A stretch of DNA of 64,000 nt from Rhodobacteraceae bacterium QY30 (lineage in GTDB: Bacteria; Pseudomonadota; Alphaproteobacteria; Rhodobacterales; Rhodobacteraceae), in assembly GCA_002356635.1 (NCBI GenBank), contig CP023454.1:558001-622000 (forward strand), in the 5' to 3' direction. The position numbers and the translations under genes are program-made. Every line of letters starts with the position of its first letter. The first letter of the stretch is position 1. Positions 9,401 through 16,347 of this stretch are shown one piece after another. A model generated the notes under the pieces. It was not told the origin of the DNA and searched no databases. It saw only the letters and a list, made by a program, of their open reading frames with translations.

Positions 9401-9905
9401 GATCGCAGGTCTGAACCGCGAAGGGCGCGAACGGCTGCTGACGGCTTTCGAACAGGTGAACACCAATTTCCGCCTGCTGTTCACGCATCTGTTCGGCGGC
9501 GGCGAGGCGAACCTGGTTCTGGTCGAAAGCGACGATCCGCTGGAGGCGGGGCTGGAGATCATGTGCCAACCGCCGGGGAAAAAACTGGCGACGCTGAGCC
9601 TTCTGTCGGGGGGCGAACAGACGCTGACGGCGCTGGCGCTGATCTTCGCGGTGTTCCTTGCGAACCCCGCGCCGATCTGCGTGCTGGACGAGGTGGACGC
9701 GCCGCTGGACGACGCCAACGTCACCCGGTTCTGCGACCTTCTGGACGAAATGACGCGGCGCACGGACACCCGCTTCCTGATCATCACCCACCATGCCGTC
9801 ACCATGAGCCGCATGGACCGGCTGTTTGGCGTGACGATGCAGGAACAGGGCGTCAGCCAGCTGGTCAGCGTCGATCTGAAGCGGGCCGAGGCGCTGGTGG
9901 CCTGA
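6456..9905 (+). CDS. smc: Chromosome segregation protein SMC
   Basis: 1149 residues, full length for SMC, the ATPase core of bacterial condensin. Seen: N-terminal MRFTRLRLNGFKSFVDPT and Walker A GPNGCGKSN (about 31-39), Q-loop region, a first coiled coil rich in A/E/R (about 160-500), a hinge (about 510-640, with VLPPYDADQPLPDGVACLADHV), a second coiled coil (about 650-970), then the ABC signature LSLLSGGEQTLTALAL and Walker B ICVLDEVDAPLDD near the C-terminus. The family alignment forces a TTG start at 6456; no ATG or GTG fits. A CAGGA lies rather far upstream. It appears monocistronic, with the 215 bases upstream available for its promoter. Confidence 0.96.
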   Translation: MRFTRLRLNGFKSFVDPTDLVIHEGLTGVVGPNGCGKSNLLEALRWVMGETRASAMRGGGMEDVIFAGAATRPARNFAEVVLTIDNGERLAPAGFNDTDQLEIVRRITRDAGSAYKANTRDVRARDVQMLFADASTGSHSPALVRQGQISELINARPKNRRRILEEAAGISGLYQRRHEAELKLNSTEQNLVRVDDVIEQLAQQLAQLARQARQAARYREIGEELRRTEGMLLYRRWREADQARLLAEGELNERTRAAAQAEAAARAAEKARVAAEDKLPPLREEEVIAGAILQRLSVQRDSLSQDEARARQTIETLTGRIAQLVRDLEREAGLNRDAGETIARLDWEQAQIAKASEGHDDRLSEAADAASEAAQVLQDRDAALSQLTEDVARLSARHQSAERLLSDHRATLTRSESELARAQEGALTAEAALGRAEADFTAAEEAQSLALDAAEAAEEALAEADTARAEVQTREADARAQRSEAEGEAGALRAEVAALARLVDRESAAGRQILDRVQVARGYEKALGAALADDLRAPETEEGSGWAVLPPYDADQPLPDGVACLADHVTVPPVLVRRIRQIGLVARADGARLQPLLRPGQRLVSLEGDLWRWDGLRATAEDAPSAAALRLQQLNRLVELKRDLEDIAARAEGARRAHEVLTQRLADATRADQTAREARRDADRRMAEANRALSKAEADRSIAAGKLESARLAVARHDEEALSTRLRLTEAETAAAQLPDLAVARAAVEDVKLTVEAARLTMMTRRSAHDELRREGEARLKRRQEIAKEISGWKHRLETAEKRTAELTDRKSDSEAELKAASAAPSEIAAKREALEEALAEAEDRRAQAADRLAEAETALRAAQDAEREAARAAGEAREARARAEARADAARETVAYAATRITEETDATPTALLESLAVDPDQMPGAEALDIEVNRLKRQRESLGAVNLRAEEDAREVQSEHDLLVREKTDLEEAIKKLRAGIAGLNREGRERLLTAFEQVNTNFRLLFTHLFGGGEANLVLVESDDPLEAGLEIMCQPPGKKLATLSLLSGGEQTLTALALIFAVFLANPAPICVLDEVDAPLDDANVTRFCDLLDEMTRRTDTRFLIITHHAVTMSRMDRLFGVTMQEQGVSQLVSVDLKRAEALVA

Positions 9906-9982
9906 GCTGCGCTGTAACGCGGCATTAAGGGTTACTGCATAGAACGATTCGGGAACACGCCACCGCTGACCAGAGGATCCCG

Positions 9983-10123
9983 ATGCAGGAACACATCTTC
10001 GCCGCCGCCCTCATGATCGTCCTGGCCCTGACCGGGGCGGACCACTCGACCATCCGCTGGATGGACAAGGAAATTGCCTGCATGTCCGAATGCAGGGTGG
10101 TGCTGAACAGCCAGCTTCCCTGA
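9983..10123 (+). CDS. Small hydrophobic protein, 46 residues, unknown
   Basis: A short reading frame with a good ribosome site (AGAGGA, six bases before the ATG). The peptide MQEHIFAAALMIVLALTGAD starts with a hydrophobic stretch that could be a membrane anchor or export signal; the short polar tail contains a CMSEC cysteine pair. It sits 77 bases after smc. I do not recognise a family. The translation signal and hydrophobic profile support a real small protein, but length alone cannot prove it. A GTAA-N7-TTAA box upstream (9914-9928) is one base off a CtrA-type site. Confidence 0.45.
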   Translation: MQEHIFAAALMIVLALTGADHSTIRWMDKEIACMSECRVVLNSQLP

Positions 10124-10287
10124 CGGTTTCAAGGATCCCGGAATTGGATCTGCCTTGTCTTGTGCGGTAACGCCGGTCGTGGGAGCGGATCGTTCGGAGC
10201 ATGCACACAATCGCGGGTGCGAGGAGGAAACCGCGTGAAATTTCCGAATTCTCTGGCATAGTTATAGCCGTGAGTATGAGGTGTGTG

Positions 10288-10662
10288 ATGTTCGAGTATC
10301 TTCCTCCGGGGCTGCGCGCCGAATTCGAGTCGGCCCGAATGGACGCCATGCGCCGCAAGTCGCGCCTTCGGATCCGCACCGGCGAACAGGTCTATCCCAT
10401 TTTGCGCTTCCGGTCCGACTGGTTCACGCTGGATGTGGCGCAGGTGGATCATCTTCGCGGCGTGGTCGACATCTTCGACGGCGGACGGCACCTGTTCCAA
10501 TGCCTCATCGTTGCATCCGAGGTCGAGGGCGACGAGCTGATCTGCCGGATCAAGCAGTCCACGCTTTCCGCCCCGCCTGTGGCGGTGGACTTCGAGCGCC
10601 GGCCGGATGCCCCGATCGCGCTGATCACCGATGCGAGTGGCAGAGGCAGGGGAAGGCACTGA
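10288..10662 (+). CDS. Conserved hypothetical protein (PilZ-like?)
   Basis: 124 residues from the ATG at 10288 (MFEYLPPGLRAEFESAR), chosen because AGG lies at a good distance and the upstream reading is not protein-like. Soluble, with no signal peptide or membrane span. It contains RRKSRLRIRTGEQVYPILRF and VDIFDGGRHLFQCLIVASE. The small beta-rich layout with an arginine-rich opening resembles PilZ-type domains, but the canonical RxxxR plus D/NxSxxG pair is not seen, so c-di-GMP binding is not claimed. I recall similar short proteins in other Rhodobacteraceae, function unknown. Neighbours give no hint. Confidence 0.7.
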   Translation: MFEYLPPGLRAEFESARMDAMRRKSRLRIRTGEQVYPILRFRSDWFTLDVAQVDHLRGVVDIFDGGRHLFQCLIVASEVEGDELICRIKQSTLSAPPVAVDFERRPDAPIALITDASGRGRGRH

Positions 10663-11048
10663 GCGGGGCTTGTTGTCGTCAAAGTCCGCACGGCAGTGCA
10701 GATGCGATCCGTATTCCTCAAGCAATGGTAGCGCTTCTCTCGACAAGCGCGGAGGTGGGCGCCAAGGTGCGCTTGTCCCCGGTCCGGACCAAGGGCCGGG
10801 ATCGGAACCCGGAGGCACATGCAAGGATCAGGAACATGGCACCTCAGGTCAGGTTCAGGGCCTTCCCCGGCTTCGGGCCGGTCTTGAAAAGAACAGCGAT
10901 CGCCGGCACAGCGGCCGCTTCACGCGCCGACCCATCCTTGCGGTAGATCCGTTGATTCCGCGAGCGGTCAGCGTCGTGTACCATCGCGTCGCTGAGCGGT
11001 GCCCTGTTGCCGGAGGCTTCGGACCCGGGTCGCCACCGTTCTGCCAGG
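10663..11048. other. Gene-free stretch of 386 bases
   Basis: No convincing gene. Several frames stay open on both strands by GC bias, but none has a ribosome site or protein-like composition over its length. A 46-codon minus-strand frame (10984 to 10844) lacks a ribosome site. A short hairpin, CCGGC-TTCGG-GCCGG, lies near 10867-10881 without a clear T run. The stretch separates a plus-strand gene from the end of a minus-strand operon, so it should hold terminators for both. Confidence 0.5.
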
Positions 11049-11426
11049 TCAGGGGCGGATCTCGACAAGGGTACCCAGGGGCGTGACCCGCCACAGCTCC
11101 TCGATCTCGGCATTCGTCAGCGCGATGCAGCCGGCGGTCCAGTCGCCTTTCAGCATCAGGTCGGGGTCCAACCCGTTGGGCTGCCCGTGCAGGAAGATGT
11201 CGCCGCCGGGCGACCGGCCCAGTTCCGCAGCGCGGCGGCGATCGTCCGGCTGCGGATAGTTGATGCCCAGCGACAGGTGGTAGCTGCTGGCGGCGTTCAG
11301 CCGGTCGATCCGGTAGATCCCCTCGGGGGTTTTCCCGTCGCCCTGGACGCGCTTGGCGCCCACGGGCGCCGCGCCAAGCGCCATGCGATAGGTGCGAACA
11401 GGCTTCCCCTTGCGGAACAGCGTCAC
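11049..11426 (-). CDS. L,D-transpeptidase (YkuD) catalytic domain; 5' end frame-disrupted
   Basis: From a GTG at 11426 this frame encodes the YkuD domain: LFRKGKPVRTYRMALG, GDGKTPEGIYRID, HLSLGINYP, IFLHGQP and the catalytic motif DWTAGCIALTNAEIEEL with the nucleophilic cysteine and the upstream histidine intact. Known: such periplasmic enzymes form 3-3 cross-links in peptidoglycan or attach proteins to it. The same frame is open back to 11552 and still reads like family sequence before the GTG (LTQAIDRILVEKAARR), but has no usable start. The signal-anchor for this protein is encoded in another frame (11443-11607). So either a one-base frameshift has inactivated export, or the base is a sequencing error. 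Confidence 0.75.
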   Translation of the reverse strand: MTLFRKGKPVRTYRMALGAAPVGAKRVQGDGKTPEGIYRIDRLNAASSYHLSLGINYPQPDDRRRAAELGRSPGGDIFLHGQPNGLDPDLMLKGDWTAGCIALTNAEIEELWRVTPLGTLVEIRP

Positions 11427-11442
11427 GCGCCGCGCGGCCTTT

Positions 11443-11607
11443 TCAACCAGGATACGATCGATGGCCTGCGTCAGCGCAGGGGATTGCGGCGCGGGCGCAC
11501 GGCGGCGGCGGGTTGTCCGTCGGGGCCTGGGGCGCGCGGCCGGAGAGCCAGATCAGCCCCACGACCAGCGCCGCAAGCAGAAGGACCAGGCGGAGAAACC
11601 GCCGCAT
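11443..11607 (-). pseudogene. Displaced N-terminal signal-anchor of the L,D-transpeptidase
   Basis: An ATG at 11607, three bases after the aminotransferase stop, begins a 54-codon frame. It starts with MRRFLRLVLLLAALVVGLIW, a clear signal peptide or membrane anchor, continues LSGRAPQAPTDNPPPP and ends at a TGA at 11443. The YkuD domain downstream is offset from it by one base, and the two frames overlap for about 110 bases of C- and G-rich repeats. One extra base in a C run (for example in GCGCCCCAGG or AACCCGCC) would explain the break. I treat it as the broken 5' part of the transpeptidase gene. Confidence 0.6.
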
Positions 11608-11610
11608 CGG

Positions 11611-12783
11611 CTATTGCAGGTCTCCAAAGGCCCGTTGCAGCCGGGCCACGGCTTCGATGACCCGCGCGCGCTGCGTAGCCAGGTTGAACCGCAGGAAGTT
11701 CGCGCCGCTGGCGCCGAAGCTGGCGCCGTGGCTGGCGGCGATATGGGCCTCCTTCTCGACGCGCGCGGTGAATTCGGCGGGCGGCATCCCGGTGCCGGAG
11801 AAATCCACCCAGCCCAGGTAGGTCGCCTGAAGCGGCATCGACCGGATGCCCGGCAGCGCGTTCATCGCCTGGTCAAAGATCTGCCGGTTGCCGTCCAGGT
11901 AAGCCAAAAGTTCGGTCAGCCAGGCGGCGCCTTCCGCGGAATAGGCCGCCGTCGCCATCTCGATCCCGAAGCTGTTGGGCGAGATGCCCAGCGCCCCCAT
12001 CCGGGCGGCGAACAGCGCGCGCAGCCGGTCGTCCGCGATGATGACATTGCCGGAATGTGCCCCCGCGATGTTGAAGGTTTTCGTGGTGGCGGTCATCGTC
12101 ACCAGCCGGTCGGCCAGATCGGGCGCGGCCACTGCGGTGGGGATATGGATTCGGCCGGGATAGACCAGATCGTGGTGGATCTCGTCCGAGATCAGGATCA
12201 GGTCGTGCCGCTTGCAGAAATCCGCGATGCCGCGCAGTTCCTCGGCCGTCCAGACCCGGCCACCGGGATTGTGGGGTGAACAGAGGATCATCATGCGCTC
12301 ACCCCCGGTCATGCGGGCATCCCAGGCGGCGAAGTCGGGCACATAGAGGCCATCCCGGACGGCCAGGTCGCAATCGACCACGGTGCGTCCGGCGGCTTTG
12401 ATCACGCGGGCGAAAGCGTGATAGACCGGGGTCATCAGCACGATGCCATCGCCGGGTCTGGTAAAGGCATCGACGCAGAGCGCGGTACCGTTGACCAGCC
12501 CGTGCGTGGTAAAGATCCACTTCGGGTCGATCTGCCAGCCGTGGCGGGTGTCCATCCACCAGCGGATCGCCTCCAGATAGTCGCGGTCGTCGCCAAAGTA
12601 GCCGTAGATGCCTTGGGCCAGCATCTTTTCCAGCGCTTGCTGCACGCTGGTGGGCGGGCGGAAGTCCATGTCGGCCACCCACATCGGGATCCCGTCGGTG
12701 CTGGGCACACCAAAAAGCATCTCCATCCGGTCCCACTTGTCGGAATGCGTGCCGCGGCGTTCAATCATTTCGTCGAAGTTCAT
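11611..12783 (-). CDS. PLP-dependent aminotransferase/C-S lyase, MalY/PatB family
   Basis: 390 residues, the usual PatB/MalY length. Seen: MNFDEMIERRGTHSDKWDRM opening, IPMWVADMDFRPP, GIYGYFGDD, SPHNPGGRVWTAEEL, ISDEIHHDLVYPG (the aspartate that contacts the pyridoxal ring nitrogen) and the Schiff-base lysine in TATTKTFNIAGAHSG. Members of this group are mostly cystathionine beta-lyases, splitting cystathionine or cysteine conjugates to a thiol, pyruvate and ammonia. The start ATG has an AGGAGCGG site. It is followed after three bases by the L,D-transpeptidase gene and is divergent from def. The exact substrate is inferred only at family level. Confidence 0.88.
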   Translation of the reverse strand: MNFDEMIERRGTHSDKWDRMEMLFGVPSTDGIPMWVADMDFRPPTSVQQALEKMLAQGIYGYFGDDRDYLEAIRWWMDTRHGWQIDPKWIFTTHGLVNGTALCVDAFTRPGDGIVLMTPVYHAFARVIKAAGRTVVDCDLAVRDGLYVPDFAAWDARMTGGERMMILCSPHNPGGRVWTAEELRGIADFCKRHDLILISDEIHHDLVYPGRIHIPTAVAAPDLADRLVTMTATTKTFNIAGAHSGNVIIADDRLRALFAARMGALGISPNSFGIEMATAAYSAEGAAWLTELLAYLDGNRQIFDQAMNALPGIRSMPLQATYLGWVDFSGTGMPPAEFTARVEKEAHIAASHGASFGASGANFLRFNLATQRARVIEAVARLQRAFGDLQ

Positions 12784-12878
12784 GGGTCCGCTCCTGCCGT
12801 TTTGCCCAAGCTAACCCCTGTCCGCGCCGCCGCAAGTGCCATTGCGCCACGGGACGGCTTGGCCTAAATCCGTAGCCC

Positions 12879-13430
12879 ATGACCCTGCGTTCGATCCTGA
12901 TCCATCCCGACCCGCGCCTGAAGAAGGTGGCCGACCCCGTGACCGAGTTCTCGGAAGATCTGCGCCGTATTGCCGACGACATGCTGGACACAATGTATGC
13001 CGCGCCGGGCATCGGTCTGGCCGGGCCGCAGATCGGCCTGATGAAGCGGCTGATCGTGCTGGATTGCGTCAAGGATCGCGACGCGCCGCCGCGTCCGCTG
13101 GCCATGGTCAATCCGGTTGTCACCTGGTCATCGGAAGAACGCAGCGTCTACGAGGAGGGCTGCCTGTCTATCCCCGAGCAGTTCGCCGAAGTCACCCGTC
13201 CCGCCGAGGTGCGGGTGCGCTGGCAGGATGTGACGGGGGCCGAGCAGGAAGAACAGTTCAGTGGCCTGTGGGCCACCTGCGTGCAGCACGAGATCGACCA
13301 TCTGAACGGCAAGCTGTTCATCGATTACCTGACGCCGCTGAAGCGCCAGCTGATCACCCGCAAGATGGAAAAGCTGAAGCGTGAACGGGCGCGGGACGGT
13401 CTGAAACCCGAGCCCAAGGACGAGATGTGA
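12879..13430 (+). CDS. def: Peptide deformylase
   Basis: 183 residues, all three catalytic motifs present: GIGLAGPQ (44-51), EGCLS (93-97) with the metal-binding cysteine, and HEIDH (137-141) with two metal histidines and the catalytic glutamate. Removes the formyl group from nascent N-formylmethionine. It is the first of three deformylase-like genes that overlap head to tail and run into fmt, which adds the formyl group to the initiator tRNA; the order makes one operon for N-terminal formyl metabolism. The first motif has Gly for the usual second Ala (GLAGPQ), a tolerated change. Judged to be the main cellular enzyme. Confidence 0.95.
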   Translation: MTLRSILIHPDPRLKKVADPVTEFSEDLRRIADDMLDTMYAAPGIGLAGPQIGLMKRLIVLDCVKDRDAPPRPLAMVNPVVTWSSEERSVYEEGCLSIPEQFAEVTRPAEVRVRWQDVTGAEQEEQFSGLWATCVQHEIDHLNGKLFIDYLTPLKRQLITRKMEKLKRERARDGLKPEPKDEM

Positions 13431-13921
13431 GCGCGGGCTCCATCCTTGTCTGGCCGGACCCGCGTCTGTCGCATGCCTGCGCGCCGGTGGGGCCGGTGAC
13501 GGATGAGGTCCGCGCCCTGGCGCAACAGATGCTTAAGGTGATGTATGCGGCCAAGGGGCGCGGACTGGCTGCGCCGCAAATCGGCGTGATGAGCAGACTG
13601 TTCGTCATGGACGCCGGCTGGAAGGACGGGCATGCCGAGCCGCGGGTGTTCGTCGATCCGGTGATCGAGGCGGCCTCGGACGCTACCGATACCGGCCTCG
13701 AGGGGTGCCTTTCGATCCCCGGGATCAGCGCCGAGGTGACGCGACCCGCCGAAATCACCCTTCGCTGGACCGATCTGGACGGCGCGGCGCGCCGCGAACG
13801 GCTGACCGGCTTTCATGCCCGCTGCGCCCAGCACGAGATCGACCATCTGGACGGGATCGTCACCTTCGACCGGGTTTCGGCTATCCAACGCGCGGCGCTG
13901 CTGTCGACCTATCTGCCATGA
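13427..13921 (+). CDS. def: Second peptide deformylase
   Basis: 164 residues from a GTG that overlaps the first def stop by four bases (GTGA). The three motifs are intact: GRGLAAPQ (about 40-47), EGCLS (about 88-92) and HEIDH (about 135-139). It is shorter than the first copy, mainly at the C-terminus, and clearly diverged, not a recent duplicate. It should be a catalytically competent metal-dependent deformylase; whether it handles different nascent chains or is a back-up cannot be told. Translational coupling implies production with the other two. Confidence 0.9.
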   Translation: MSAGSILVWPDPRLSHACAPVGPVTDEVRALAQQMLKVMYAAKGRGLAAPQIGVMSRLFVMDAGWKDGHAEPRVFVDPVIEAASDATDTGLEGCLSIPGISAEVTRPAEITLRWTDLDGAARRERLTGFHARCAQHEIDHLDGIVTFDRVSAIQRAALLSTYLP

Positions 13922-14424
13922 CGGTGCGTCCTTTCGTTCCCTTTCCCGACAAGCGCCTGCGCACCCCGGCCGAACCGGTGGCCGTGGTGAATGAAACCGT
14001 GCGCATGATCTGGGACGACATGGTCGAGACGATGGATGCAATGCCCGGCGTGGGACTGGCGGCGCCCCAGATCGGCATCATGTTGCGGCTGGCGGTGGTC
14101 GATGCGTCCGACAAGCGCGGGCAGGCGGTGAAGATGGCCAACCCCGAGGTGCTGCATGCCTCGGTCCAGATGCGCAAGCATGAGGAGGCAAGCCCAAACC
14201 TGCCCGGCGTCTCGGCGGTGATCGAACGTCCGCGGGCGGTGACGGTGCGCTTCCTGAACGAGGATGGCCAGATCGAGGACCGCGATTTCGTCGGGTTGTG
14301 GGCGACCAGCGTCCAGCACCAGATCGACCACCTGAACGGCAAGGTCTTCATCGACCATCTTTCGCCCGTGCGCCGCAAGATGCTGGCCGCGCGCGTGGAA
14401 AAGTTGCGCAAGCGGGGCGAGTGA
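13918..14424 (+). CDS. Peptide deformylase-like protein lacking catalytic residues
   Basis: 168 residues; the ATG at 13918 overlaps the previous stop (ATGA). The fold is recognisable: [24 protein letters not shown] (44-53), VFIDHLSPV. But the second motif reads EEASPNLPG (89-97) in place of EGCLS, so the metal-ligand cysteine is gone, and the third reads HQIDH (134-138), so the catalytic glutamate is glutamine. Both histidines remain. Known: the cysteine and glutamate are essential in true deformylases. Inferred: a non-catalytic or altered paralogue, perhaps a binding partner or regulator of the two active copies. The frame is otherwise intact and well coupled, which argues against simple decay. 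Confidence 0.88.
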   Translation: MTVRPFVPFPDKRLRTPAEPVAVVNETVRMIWDDMVETMDAMPGVGLAAPQIGIMLRLAVVDASDKRGQAVKMANPEVLHASVQMRKHEEASPNLPGVSAVIERPRAVTVRFLNEDGQIEDRDFVGLWATSVQHQIDHLNGKVFIDHLSPVRRKMLAARVEKLRKRGE

Positions 14425-15320
14425 TGCGCGTCATCTTCATGGGCACGCCCGACTTCTCGGTCCCTGTGCTGGAGGCGCTGAGCGCACGGCATGAGGTGGT
14501 CTGCGTCTACTGTCAGCCGCCGCGTCCGGCCGGCCGCGGCAAGAAGGATCGGCCGAGCCCCGTCCAGGCCAGGGCCGAGGCATTGGGCCTTGCGGTCCGG
14601 CATCCGGTGGGGCTTCGGGATGCGGCGGAACAGGAGCGCTTTGCCGCGCTGAAGGCCGACGTGGCGGTTGTCGTGGCCTATGGGCTGATCCTGCCGAGGT
14701 CCATCCTTCAAGCGCCGCGCCTGGGTTGCCTGAACATCCACGCCTCGCTTCTGCCACGATGGCGGGGGGCGGCCCCGATCCATCGCGCGATCATGGCGGG
14801 AGACGACCGGACGGGGGTCTGCATCATGCAGATGGATGAAGGGCTGGACACCGGTCCCGTGCTGCTTCGCCGGGAAACCCCGATCGGGGCCGAGGAAACC
14901 ACGGCGGATCTTCATGACCGGCTGTCGGTCATCGGGGCCGAGGCGATCTTGCAGGCTCTGGACCGTTTGCCCGATCTGATGGCGGTGCCGCAGCCGGGCG
15001 AAGGTGTCACCTACGCCGCCAAGATCGACAAGGCCGAAGCGCGGATTGACTGGACCTGTCCCGCGCCCGAGGTGGACCGCCAGATTCGCGGCCTGTCGCC
15101 CTTTCCCGGTGCCTGGACCGAGATCGCGGGCGAACGGGTGAAGCTTCTGCGGTCCCGTCTTGCGGAAGGGCAGGGGGCGCCGGGCCAGGTTCTGGGCGCG
15201 TTCACCATTGCCTGCGGCAGCGGAGCCGTCGAGGTTCTGGAGGCGCAGCGCGAGGGAAAGCGGCCGATGGCCGCGCACGAGCTTTTGCGCGGGCTAGTCC
15301 TGCCTGACATTCTTCGGTGA
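14424..15320 (+). CDS. fmt: Methionyl-tRNA formyltransferase
   Basis: 298 residues. The start is the ATG in TGATG, sharing one base with the preceding stop. Seen: [19 protein letters not shown] opening, [10 protein letters not shown] loop, VAYGLILP, the formyl-folate site [21 protein letters not shown] with the catalytic Asn and His, and [13 protein letters not shown]-terminal OB-fold tRNA-binding region follows from about residue 200 ([13 protein letters not shown]). It formylates initiator Met-tRNA and completes the formylation/deformylation operon. Confidence 0.96.
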   Translation: MRVIFMGTPDFSVPVLEALSARHEVVCVYCQPPRPAGRGKKDRPSPVQARAEALGLAVRHPVGLRDAAEQERFAALKADVAVVVAYGLILPRSILQAPRLGCLNIHASLLPRWRGAAPIHRAIMAGDDRTGVCIMQMDEGLDTGPVLLRRETPIGAEETTADLHDRLSVIGAEAILQALDRLPDLMAVPQPGEGVTYAAKIDKAEARIDWTCPAPEVDRQIRGLSPFPGAWTEIAGERVKLLRSRLAEGQGAPGQVLGAFTIACGSGAVEVLEAQREGKRPMAAHELLRGLVLPDILR

Positions 15321-15386
15321 CCCCTCGGGCCCTGTGATTTCCGCAAGGCCCGTCCTATATCAGCGGGACAACGCCCGGAGGCCTGA

Positions 15387-15629
15387 ATGCCCATCCTTGG
15401 ACTGCTGATCGTCGGAATCGCCGCCGGCTTCATCGCCACGCGCCTGATGCGGATCGAGGCGGACGCCGTGACGACCATTGCCATCGGCGTTCTGGGCGCA
15501 CTGGCCGGCGGGCTGGTGCTGCGACTTCTGGCGATCGTCACCGGTTGGGCGGCAGGCTTTGTCGGCGCGGTGCTGGGCGCGATGCTGCTGATCTGGCTTT
15601 GGCGGACCTACGGGCCGAAGCGGTTCTGA
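15387..15629 (+). CDS. Small GlsB/YeaQ/YmgE-like membrane protein
   Basis: 80 residues, almost entirely hydrophobic: three spans at about 2-18, 27-50 and 53-70, a glycine-rich middle (GVLGALAGG), ending in WLWRTYGPKRF. This is the layout of the transglycosylase-associated/GlsB family, small inner-membrane proteins linked to acid or general stress, without known enzymatic activity. GGAGG lies 7 bases before the ATG. It sits between fmt and rnhA, convergent with rnhA. Confidence 0.75.
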   Translation: MPILGLLIVGIAAGFIATRLMRIEADAVTTIAIGVLGALAGGLVLRLLAIVTGWAAGFVGAVLGAMLLIWLWRTYGPKRF

Positions 15630-15635
15630 CGGGTT

Positions 15636-16106
15636 TCAGGTCCGCGCCCGGCCGGGCTTGTAGGGGGCCATGCCCGCCCGTGCCAGCGCATCGGCGCGTT
15701 CGTTTTCCGGGTGGCCGGCGTGGCCCTTGATCCATTCCCACCGAACCTTGTGGCGCGCCTGGGCGATGTCCAGCCTTTGCCACAGGTCGGCGTTCTTCAC
15801 CGGTTTCTTGTCCGCCGTCTTCCAGCCATTGCGTTTCCAGCCGTGAATCCAGGTGGTGACGCCGTTCTTCACATAGGCGCTGTCGGTGACGACAGTGATG
15901 GAGGTGTCCCGTCCCAGTGCCTCCAGCGCCGAAATGGCAGCCAGAAGCTCCATCCTGTTGTTGGTCGTATCCGCCTCGCCGCCCGCAAGTTCGCGTTCCT
16001 TGAGCGTGGCGCCCCCGGCATCGCGCGCGATCAGCAGCGCCCCCCATCCGCCCGGCCCCGGATTGCCGGAGCAGGCGCCATCGGTATAGGCAAAGAATTC
16101 GGCCAT
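15636..16106 (-). CDS. rnhA: Ribonuclease HI
   Basis: 156 residues, standard RNase HI size. Seen are the four acidic active-site residues in their motifs: [40 protein letters not shown] and [12 protein letters not shown], plus the basic handle [20 protein letters not shown] and [11 protein letters not shown] with the catalytic histidine. It degrades RNA in RNA/DNA hybrids during replication. It stands alone on the minus strand, divergent from opgG. Confidence 0.96.
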   Translation of the reverse strand: MAEFFAYTDGACSGNPGPGGWGALLIARDAGGATLKERELAGGEADTTNNRMELLAAISALEALGRDTSITVVTDSAYVKNGVTTWIHGWKRNGWKTADKKPVKNADLWQRLDIAQARHKVRWEWIKGHAGHPENERADALARAGMAPYKPGRART

Positions 16107-16347
16107 CTTGATCCTTCCGGCTGCAGGCCGGCGGTGTAGGCGGCAGGCGCGGCGGCGTCAATCGCCGCGCGGCCCGGCGGATCGTTGCAAAGGATGTGGG
16201 CGGCCCCCTGCCGCGGCGCAGCGGATTTTCGGCCGTCACATGCATTTGTTGCTGTTCTGGATTGCAAAATTAACTGGCTGTGATTTATGCGGCAGGCAGT
16301 AGAGACCCTCTGTGCACCTGCAGAATTCAGCGAAGCGACCCCTTCCG

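Noticed and set aside
10795-10825. tRNA T-arm-like segment on the minus strand (CCGGG-TTCCGAT-CCCGG)
   Set aside because: The loop does not fit TTCRANY and no acceptor, D or anticodon arms are found around it.
10844-10984. 46-codon minus-strand frame after the L,D-transpeptidase gene
   Set aside because: No ribosome site in front of the ATG and no recognisable features; GC bias keeps frames open here.
15328-15353. Short inverted repeat after fmt as a terminator
   Set aside because: Only about six paired bases with a large loop and no T run.
16240-16302. 20-codon frame upstream of opgG starting MHLLLFWIAKL
   Set aside because: Very short, no ribosome site; an attenuation role would need more than an open frame.
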